From positions 18,419,570 to 18,483,569 of the forward strand of contig NC_088300.1 in NCBI RefSeq assembly GCF_032854445.1: a stretch of DNA of 64,000 nt, read 5' to 3'. The notes under the pieces are model-generated. The model was not told where the DNA came from. It saw only the letters and a list, made by a program, of their open reading frames with translations, and searched no databases. The DNA comes from Liolophura sinensis (Eukaryota > Mollusca > Polyplacophora > Chitonida > Chitonidae). A program made the position numbers and the translations under genes. Shown piece after piece: positions 56,601 to 64,000 of this stretch. Position 1 is the first letter of the stretch. Each line of letters opens with the position of its first letter.

Positions 56601-59600
56601 TCTCCATAAGAGTAGCTTCCTTGTCACCCTTAGAATCTGTCACTGTTCCAGAAGGCACATTCAAGAGATACTTGAACAGAAAATCAAACAATTTCTCTAG
56701 CTTCTTGAAGGCCACATCTGGTTTTGGGGCCACGATTTTGTCCTCTGCTTTGCAAATCAGTTTTAGCTTCTTCTCACCCCTGCTTTCTGTGAGCTCAATT
56801 CTAGCTGTATCATCTGACACCAACAGTTTGACTAGATTTGCCACAAGTCGATCACTGAACAGTTTTAATTTCTTTTCCAGAATGTTTGTTTTCTCCATGG
56901 CAAGAACAGCCTCTTCAATGGCTGCCTTCCCTCTCCCAGAATGCACCAGTGTCAGCTCTACGAGTGTAGAAGGCAATGAGCCAGATTTATCCTGGGGGAT
57001 TTTCCACACAACATGCGTCTTCCAAAACTCACCGAGGTCCACGACAAACTTCTCTTTCAGAACACTATACTCTGTGCGGAGATTCTGCATGACATTGATT
57101 TCTTCTTCTCCATCAACCACTGGGAATGACAACAGTGTGTTGATGTTTAACAAACAGCTGGCTGCCGTGGAGAATTCCTCTTCACTTGTTGCCTTGGCAA
57201 CAGACTTAAACAATTCATCTATTTTCATGAGTTTTTCGGCAATGGCTAAAGTAGCATTTGTTTCCTGAAGCTGGGTGGACAGAGTTTGAAATTCTCCAGT
57301 TGACATGTTCAACTGAGACTTGATCTACATGTTTGAAAGAAACAACGACTTCATTAAAGCAGCAATCCGAACAAACAAATCCAGGCTTTGATTGCTTCTT
57401 AATAATGAATAATATCACCAGATGTACAAAAAAAATCTGCCTAAATAATAAAGTAAAAACATCCAGTCGCTGATGTCACTTAGTCATCTGCAACATGTTC
57501 AGAACTTGAAAAGTGACTTTGAAGCTTATTTTTGGACCATTAGAGTTAAAACTATGAAGACATAATAAGGGCTAGTATGAGACAAGGATATCACAATCTG
57601 AGCTATGCATTACATATTCTTAATTTTATATTTCCTTGACAGGGGTCAAAATTAACTACTATATATTGCCAGATATACTGGTATTTCTCTATTTTACTTT
57701 TAAATAAAGGAAAACATCATTAAACTATTCAATAATCCGTCTTAATTTTAACTGTATGGCATGACTGTTTCATCATACTGGTGAGTCCAAAGTTCCATTA
57801 GCTTTGAACCAGCAGACAAGTGTAACAATTGTGCCCTGCTTGTTCCACTGGTTGCAAATTTTAGACCATTTCTCTGAATAAATGCTGCAAATGTAATGTA
57901 CAGAAATGTGCTTTTAAATATATGTTCCCTCAAGACCTTGATGATGCAAAATCCCCCCCCCCCCCAACACACACACACGCCGACACCCATGTCTCCACCT
58001 TTCAGGTTACTTACCTCTTGCTCTATGGTGTTGCTCACCCCTTCCATCTGGGAGGACAACTGCTGGACTCTATTAGATAGCTCCTCAGCCTGGCTCAGAC
58101 TTGGCACAAAGTCATTATACTGGTTCTTGGTCAGCTCGTACACATCCAGCTTAATCTCATTAACACGCTTTGTTAGTCTGCCTAGTTTGGTAAGGATCTC
58201 TTCCTTCTCCAGCTGACCTACAGAAAACAGAACATATACTGTGTACATGATCTTAACACAATGGCTTATCAAACCACATCTACAACTGTGGGATGCCAGG
58301 TGTCACTATTTTTAACTTTTCACCTTCACTTTTTCATTTTCTTCACAAATCTGATGGAATTTGGCCTACAAATGTTACCATCTTAAAATAAATATAAATT
58401 GCATAGCTAGAAGAAAGCACGTTTGGTATACATCAATATGTATAAATCCTTCCATTCGCCGTTCTTCAGATATATATATGTCAAAGTGGATAACTACATA
58501 TATATATGTCTTCTGCGCAACAGTTACATTTATGAATCTGGTTGTCCACGTGTTTCACTTGATTTATTTGACTGGTTATTTGTATATAATTTAAAGACAA
58601 AGGCAATAGCTAACAAATGTAGGCGTTTACAAATTGCCAGTAACTACTCTTCAACATATACAAATACCGGCAGTCATAAGTCTCAGTTTGTCCAATTTAT
58701 ATATCAGAGAATCAATCGTAGGCTGATGGCCTGATTTACATATCAGAGAATCTGTCTTCCACATATCAAACTTACATGCTAATCAGATCACAGGAAGTGG
58801 AGAAGAAGGAAAGTTGGCGTGCCTACTTGCGATTTTCGTTAGTACCTGAACTGGTGCTGTCATCTGATGCAGTCTCACATTTAGCTGTGAGCCCACATGG
58901 TCATATTTCTATTACCAACAACTTCAGCTAAGTTTGATTGAAAATCATGGCCTTCCATGTAGGCTCACCTGACCAACAGCCCAGATGAAAGTTCCAACAA
59001 TTTCCCACCATGCAGGCGCACATGCAGTACCAGTAGTGTACGTCACAACTTTGTGTGATCAAGTCTGATATGTGGAAGACAGATTCTCTGACATATAACT
59101 CGGGCCTACAGCCTAGGATAGATTCTCTGATACATAAATCAGATAGACTGAGGCTTACGAGTGAGTGAGTGCTTGGGGTTTAACGTCGTACTCAACAATT
59201 TTTCAGTCATATGACGACGAAGGGTGTATGTAATGTGCCTCCTTGTTGCAGGGCGGATTTCCACCGTTCTTTTATCTAGTGCTGCTTCACTGAAATGACT
59301 TACCGAAGGCAAGTAAGCTGAAATCTGAAGCCGGATGCTCTACCAACTGTGCTATCCGGGCTGGTCTGAGGCTTACAACTGTGTGTACATGTACATGGTG
59401 AAGAGTAGTGACAGGCGATATATAAATGCCTGCATGAGCTGTTGCCTTCTGTTTTTATACAAATTGTATACAAATAATCATGTGGAGAACCATACAAGAT
59501 GGACACTTCAATCGGCCGGAAGCTATACCCCTCGGCCAAGCTTCTGTGTTTTAGGTCGATTTGCAGCATAAAACTAACAAACGTTATCTGCCGTGATCTT

Positions 59601-59717
59601 ACTCTTAATCTTTATCTACACATAGAATTATTTTTTAGTACTTTATGTGTTTCACTCTGCAGAGGTATATTTTTTACCCGCTGATGTTAGAATTTCGGCG
59701 ACGAGTGAGGTAGCCAT
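50629..59717 (-). CDS. ZW10: ZW10 kinetochore/ER-tether protein, complete, 762 aa
   Basis: Minus-strand exons 59717-59678, 58217-58015, 57324-56171, 54650-54475, 53594-53385, 52755-52621 and 50999-50629; all GT-AG and in frame (2,289 nt). ZW10 works in the Rod-ZW10-Zwilch complex at unattached kinetochores, recruiting dynein and Mad1-Mad2, and in the NRZ (NAG-RINT1-ZW10, Dsl1-type) complex tethering COPI vesicles at the ER. Length is close to the ~780 aa animal proteins. I recognise the N-terminal coiled-coil ([11 protein letters not shown] near residues 24-34), the STGEF stretch at the start of exon 3, the C-terminal half with [21 protein letters not shown] and FVDMV, and the C-terminal [14 protein letters not shown] and [12 protein letters not shown] blocks. 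The short first exon ([14 protein letters not shown]) matches the animal N-terminus. ATG context AAAATGG. Divergent from SCFD1. No clear AATAAA found downstream. Confidence 0.97.
51000..52620. other. ZW10 intron 6, nothing recognised
   Basis: Intronic sequence between the last two coding exons. The acceptor is CTCTGTTTCAG; short plus-strand frames have no domain content. Confidence 0.5.
52978..53168 (-). mobile_element. (AAATA)n-tailed SINE in ZW10 intron 5
   Basis: TTTATTTATTTTATTTATTT, GTTTTATGCCGTACTCAAGG, ACCAGCATTATGATGGGAGA, CATCCGCAACTTGCTGGCAG and AGCCAGCATGAGCTGGAATT. It is in the same transcriptional orientation as ZW10 and lacks the extreme head. Confidence 0.88.
54645..55697 (-). 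repeat. 27-bp minisatellite ending at ZW10 exon 4; acceptor in each unit
   Basis: About 38 units. On the ZW10 strand the unit is TACATCTTGTTGGTTATCCC + ATTTCAG. The last unit boundary is the genuine 3' splice site: CCCATTTCAG then exon 4 beginning TACATC at 54650. So each unit supplies a pyrimidine-rich CAG acceptor followed by the first six bases of the exon. Because 27 is divisible by three, open frames of up to 232 codons run through it. It fills about two thirds of intron 3. Confidence 0.96.
56018..56125 (-). mobile_element. SINE fragment in ZW10 intron 3
   Basis: TTTATTTATTTACTTGACTG, CATAATCAAGAATATTTTGT, TTATACGATGGCGTCCAACA and TGATGGCAGGAAACCAGGCA place it in the (AAATA)n-tailed family; truncated. 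Confidence 0.8.
58535..59494. repeat. Long imperfect inverted repeat in ZW10 intron 1
   Basis: Left arm about 58535-58778, right arm about 59063-59158 continued at 59377-59494 after an inserted SINE. The best inner match is ATCAGAGAATCTGTCTTCCA-CATATCA (58743-58769) against its reverse complement near 59070-59095. Outer matches include CTACTCTTCAACATA against the complement of 59390-59410 and GGTTATTTGTATA against TATACAAATAATC. The loop is about 285 bp without recognisable coding content. It could be a MITE with long termini or an inverted duplication. Confidence 0.8.
59159..59365 (-). mobile_element. Internally deleted tRNA-headed SINE, 11-bp target duplication
   Basis: GAGTGAGTGAGTGCTTGGGG, TTTTTCAGTCATATGACGAC, TGCCTCCTTGTTGCAGGGCG, GCTGCTTCACTGAAATGACT, then directly the head GCTCTACCAACTGTGCTATC. 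The central body is deleted. CTGAGGCTTAC occurs at 59148-59158 and 59366-59376. Confidence 0.92.
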
Positions 59718-60192
59718 TTTCGCAGATTCTTCCACTTTAATTTGCTGTGAGGACAGATAAACCACTGTCTAGAAAAGTTTCAACAATCCAGAGCCTCTTA
59801 TCCGGAGGAAAACATCCCCGTGTCACTTCTTCATAACCTTTTAACGTCCATGAGCATTCTCCCGCGCAGGAAGTGCCAGCAAGGCCAACCTTGTTCCCAG
59901 TGACATGCAGGCTGTAAACAGAAAGCACATAGGTGCAAAGTGATGTTGAAAAAAAACTACAACTGGTAATAAGTACGGATGAAACAAAATCGCTTTACAA
60001 ACTTGATAATAATTTAAGTCCATATCTTTACAATTAACACATGTAAATTTATCACAAAAGCCAATATGATATATATTTGCCAATCGCTATGAACTGAATG
60101 AAGCAAGGTTTGAAATTCTCATTCATCCGTCCTCTGTTTGTGTATGCTAGTTCCAGATATTGTACTCTAACTGCCACATCGGATTTTCCAAC
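59718..60192. promoter_or_regulatory. Bidirectional promoter between ZW10 and SCFD1
   Basis: Only 475 bp separates the ATG of ZW10 (minus, 59717) from the ATG of SCFD1 (plus, 60193), so both promoters and 5' UTRs lie here. No clear TATA box for either side. Shared regulation is inferred from distance alone. Confidence 0.7.
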
Positions 60193-63100
60193 ATGGCAGC
60201 TTCCTTAAGAGAAAAACAAACAGGTGAACATGACATCTGTATTTAGAACTTTTAGAGTTCAAATTTGGAAGCCAGAGAGCGTTCTGATGGTTCCTTTAAA
60301 GCACCGAATTTAATATCTGTGGTTGATTCCTATGTACCTAAATAAGCGTAAATTTGTTAAAATGACAGATATGCAATGCTGTTGTTGTTGTTGCTGTAAC
60401 TGAAGCGGTTCATTCGTAAGTGTAATGCGTTCCCATATTGGAATGCATTGAAAACCATTGACGGGTTTTTAGCATTGACAAGCCGCTATGTGGGTTTGTG
60501 GGTTAGGTGGGCAAATTGTTTATTCTTTTTTTTTTTAGTGTATCGTTCAGTAAAATTTTGACAATTTTCCTGTCCTGCAACAAAAGCCATTCACGTAATG
60601 AGAGGGACCAGAGTGCAAGATGGCTTGACTGTTTGCAGGATATCACAGTAGATCAAAAACATTAAACATTGAGTGTGGTCATAGTTGACAATTTGGTAGT
60701 TAGCATCCAAACTGACATTTAATAAAGCCACATTGTACTTCCAAACCTAATTCGCGACATCCAGACACATCTCTCTTATGAGGCAGCGGCAAGCAGACGA
60801 CGAGGTGAAAGATAACATGGAGAGGTATAGGGAAATGAACAACATTGGACGATATAAGTCACTTTCGCCTTTCACACTGGCACCATTTTTTTAACAGGAA
60901 TGTCATGAGATCTCGCATTACACGGGAACTGGGAGCTAATTTTCACTCAACAGCGTATACTTTATCCTAGCAGCTGCATACTTACTACATTAAATATCAA
61001 TTTCATTGAAATTCTGCATGGGAAATCGTGTCCCCATTGGCAGAAACTTACAGTACAAACAATGGAGAATCTGAAAATGCTAAGGAGAAAGTGTTATTTT
61101 GAAATTTTGCCGTTTTATTGGCCATGAAAAGCAGCTGCAACCTCAGACTTCAAAGTCACTGTCTGTGACTGGGTGCTAATTTGACCACAGCTGCTCTGTT
61201 GTGGCGAGTGTAGTGCCACGCATCCTGAAATGCCAAAATCGCTTATTCAGAGAAGTACGGCTGATAACCCGAAATTATTGTGCGTAAGAGAACAGAACAA
61301 TTTACACAGCATATATAAATTGTGAATGTCAACAAAACCTAGTTTTGGATTTCACAAGCAGCCCCATTGACTTCTTAATGTACTTTTTATTTGCACCATT
61401 ATTTAGTGTGAAAGAAAGTAGTTGAAATGAGTAATTCAGAAGCTCCTTGTCCTCTTTCTTATCCAACAGCAGTCGGTTGGATTATTCAGTGCAGGATGAA
61501 ATCATCATAAGCAAAGCAGATACAGAGTTTGCAGAAAAAAAGTTAAAAAGTCATAGTGGCAGCATGTAAAAGTGGTATTTTGAGCTGATTTCTTTGAGAT
61601 TCTTACTGCCTCCCACCAATGCGGTCACTGTAATGTCAGACCATATGTGGAAGGTCTGCCAGCAAGCTGTGGATGGCCATGGGTTTCCCCCGGGCTCTGC
61701 CCACTTTCTTCCTACCATAATTCTGGCCACTGTCCTATAAGTAAAATATTCTTGAGTACAGCATAAACACCAATCAAATAAATAAATACTGTTTTCATTT
61801 ATTATAGCTTCCTTGAAGCGTATGTTGAATTTCAACTCACCGCCATCACTATCAAGTTCTGTTGAACCACAATGGAAGGTAAGTTTTAGTACATACACCC
61901 TCTGCAGAATGAAATGCTTTCAGTGAAGTAGATAGGAAGAGCAGCTTTCATGGACACATTGTTTTCTGTGCAGCTGTGTATGTTGCTTTTGTATCTGTTA
62001 AAAACACTTTCATTGTTAATCTGAAGTTATATTTTTACCGTTCTATCATACATGTACAATGTAGTTTATTTTTAAGGATGCCTATTATACACATAATATA
62101 TGGATATTGTTGGTTTGACTAAAATCCACAATCAGTGATATAATTTCCATTGCAGAATAGTGTATGATTCATTGTTCTATAATAGATGATTGTAGAGATA
62201 TATGTGTGTTGACAGATTGTGATGACTTTGATTTGTGACGATATTTCTGTCTCAGGTACTAGTGTTGACAGATTGTGATGACTTTGATTTGTGACGATAT
62301 TTCTGTCTCAGGTACTAGTGTTGACAGATTGTGATGACTTTGATTTGTGACGATATTTCTGTCTCAGGTACTAGTATTGACAGATTGTGATGACTTTGAT
62401 TTGTGACGATATTTCTGTCTCAGGTACTAGTGTTGACAGATTGTGATGACTTTGATTTGTGACGATATTTCTGTCTCAGGTACTAGTGTATGATCGATTT
62501 GGACAGGACATTATCTCCCCTTTGTTAACAGTCAAAGAATTACGTGACATGGGTGTGACCCTGCATCTGTAAGTCTATTTGTTATTTGGCATTCACTATG
62601 GATAAACAGCAGCTCGATATATTTATGAAATTTGCATATAAAACTGCACATTTAAATTTAAAGCAAAGAAAACCTATTTAAATAACCATTGTCTGAAAAA
62701 TATAAAGAAAAGCCTTATTTGAAATCCCCTGCTCTGACTGTTATTGGGCCCTTGGTGATAGGAAACAGTCAACGACACATACTACATTGAAGACCATTGA
62801 TCTGACTCCAGTATGGTGTGCATGTCTTTCTGGGCACTTAGGTTTGATCCACCCATAAAACTGAATGGTATAAGTGGTGGTGACATTCTATGACAGGGAA
62901 AACAGTGTTCAAGAAATTACCAAATTCACCACTAGTTCTTTATGTATTGAGCTGTAGTTTTGAATTCATGTGTCTCTCACAGGCCAGCTCTTTGGTACCC
63001 ATGCTACTAGATCTAAGTTTATTTATTGGAATTGGAATATTTTTAATTTGTTGCATTTAAAAGATTTCATTTACAATTCATGTAATTTCATTTTCAAATC

Positions 63101-63751
63101 TAGTCCGTCCTCTAAAAAATTCCCCAGAATTAATGAAATAGGCTTAGGAACATTTATATGTGCTAACACTGCATTCATGTCTTTGTTGTTGAAAGCCTGC
63201 TTCACTCTGACCGGGATCCCATCCCTGATGTTCCTGCCATTTACTTTGTTATGCCATCAGAGGAAAATGTGCAAAGGATTTGTAGAGTAAGTCATGTAGA
63301 ATTTTTCAAAAAATGAAATCACTCGTGTAGATGTAAATGCTACATAACAAGAAAGAAACTGTTGAAACTTAAGAAAGTAAGTAATTGATGACGACATACG
63401 TCATACAATGAAAACATTTGACTGCTTTTAAAATATAAAAAGTAAGTAAAAATATTTTCATATTCAGTTTTCAAGGATCCTTTCTCTGGTGATTAAATCA
63501 TATTTTAAGTGTTTTAATTTTATAGGCAAGAACATTTCAGTGTTTTCCTTTTATAAGCGAGAACATATTTGGACACTTTTGATAGTTTAGGGTGTATAGG
63601 ATGACATGTATTCTCGTGTGTGTTGTAGGATCTTCAGAACCAGTTGTATGACAGTTATTATCTCAACTTCATATCAGCTGTATCCAGACAGAAGCTGGAG
63701 GATATTGCCAGCGCAGCTATCCAACAAAATTGCGCCCTGCAAGTCTCAAAG
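60193..63751 (+). CDS. SCFD1: SCFD1/Sly1 SM-family protein, first 135 residues (partial)
   Basis: Exons 60193-60223, 61808-61878, 62480-62568, 63196-63286 and 63629-63751 join in frame to 405 nt; the gene continues past the window. SCFD1 (Sly1) is the Sec1/Munc18 protein that binds syntaxin-5 and syntaxin-18 type SNAREs for ER-Golgi traffic. Recognised blocks: [20 protein letters not shown] at residues 1-20, [13 protein letters not shown] at 38-50, KELRDMG at 53-59, [13 protein letters not shown] at 66-78 and [11 protein letters not shown] at 104-114. They match animal Sly1 closely in order and spacing. The animal protein is about 640 aa, so roughly a fifth is present. Exon 1 is unusually short (31 nt). 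The next exon, expected to begin near a FDQYLNF motif, is not convincingly visible before 64000. Confidence 0.97.
60224..61807. other. SCFD1 intron 1
   Basis: No coding content recognised apart from a SINE at 61605-61795 (CCACCAATGCGGTCACTGTA, TGGCCATGGGTTTCCCCCGG, AACACCAATCAAATAAATAA), inserted on the plus strand just upstream of the exon 2 acceptor. Confidence 0.6.
61605..61795 (+). mobile_element. (AAATA)n-tailed SINE in SCFD1 intron 1
   Basis: Near full-length family member lacking only the extreme head; the tail CAAATAAATAAAT ends 13 bp before the exon 2 acceptor at 61807, so the TTTTCATTTATTATAG pyrimidine tract lies directly after the SINE. Confidence 0.85.
62206..62485 (+). repeat. 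56-bp repeat x5 ending in SCFD1 exon 3; acceptor in each unit
   Basis: Five units of exactly 56 bp. Each contains ATATTTCTGTCTCAG followed by GTACTA. Acceptor AGs end at 62255, 62311, 62367, 62423 and 62479; only the last precedes the coding continuation (exon 3 at 62480). The copies differ by one or two bases (for example AGTATTGACAG in unit 4), so the expansion is recent. Using any upstream acceptor would read [12 protein letters not shown] and then a TGA stop. Confidence 0.97.
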
Positions 63752-63759
63752 GTAATGCC

Positions 63760-63872
63760 AAGTTAACAAGAGCAACCTGCGAATGATCGTGTCTCCTCTA
63801 GTTTTCTCCCACCACCGGCTGCCGTCGTATAAATATTTTTGTATAAGGCTTAAAATATCAATCAAATAAATA
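63760..63872 (+). mobile_element. SINE tail in SCFD1 intron 5
   Basis: GAGCAACCTGCGAATGATCG, TTTTCTCCCACCACCGGCTG, CCGTCGTATAAATA and AATCAAATAAATAAATAAAT; 5'-truncated copy of the (AAATA)n-tailed family. Confidence 0.8.
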
Positions 63873-64000
63873 AATAAATACATCCATTAGCACTATTAGA
63901 TTCAGCAAAATTAGTTGTAGTCATTTATATGATCAAAAGTTTGTAATTCAAAGTACGGTATTTCATCTGATTTTAGATTTTTCCAGCGACATATTTTGCT

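Noticed and set aside
63976..64000. Possible sixth SCFD1 exon after TTTTAG at 63976
   Set aside because: The translation does not give the expected FDQYLNF-type sequence; too short to decide at the window end.

Overview
The window is nuclear DNA from an animal. Genes are split into short exons with GT-AG introns, most of the sequence is AT-rich and non-coding, and tRNA-derived SINEs and minisatellites are abundant. The SINE tails and bodies look like those I associate with mollusc genomes, so a marine mollusc or close lophotrochozoan is the best guess; this is inference, not proof. A 200-base run of N at 6339-6538 is an assembly gap inside a tandem array.

About 0.4-47 kb holds a family of five claudin-like four-transmembrane genes (PMP22/EMP/MP20/claudin superfamily). 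One is a minus-strand gene of which only exon 1 lies in the window (456-684). The others are 1739-7276 (+, exon 3 frame-disrupted), 17541-21904 (+), 32947-28247 (-) and 44565-46912 (+). Each complete gene has three coding exons with both introns in phase 1. Exon 1 carries TM1 and the W-GLW-C-C loop, exon 2 carries TM2 and most of TM3, and exon 3 carries the end of TM3 plus TM4. Identical exon 1 and exon 2 lengths (172 and 162 nt) make the genes at 1.7 and 17.5 kb the closest pair. Between them lie minisatellites (units of 17, 20, 29, 31, 40, 46, 48, 52 and 60 bp), SINEs, a MITE-like element and unannotatable AT-rich DNA.

About 50.6-64 kb holds two conserved trafficking genes arranged head to head with start codons 475 bp apart: ZW10 (minus, 7 coding exons, 762 aa, complete) and SCFD1/Sly1 (plus, first 5 coding exons, runs off the window). 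ZW10 is a subunit of the RZZ kinetochore complex and of the NRZ/Dsl1 Golgi-to-ER tether. SCFD1 is the SM protein for the SNAREs that act at the same step, so the pair is functionally coherent.

The most unusual signal is that several minisatellites begin or end exactly at an exon, with the splice site and the first or last few exon bases forming part of the repeat unit. I find this at six of the 38 splice sites I could place: four 5' splice sites in the claudin-like genes, one 3' splice site in ZW10 and one in SCFD1. The result is tandem ladders of near-identical donor or acceptor motifs (for example 23 units of exactly 20 bp, 4 of 46 bp, 5 of 56 bp) with the genuine site at the edge. Other notable items are a long inverted repeat in ZW10 intron 1, a SINE inserted in another SINE's head, a SINE with a 15-bp target duplication inside a minisatellite, and two apparently compensating indels in one claudin-like gene.
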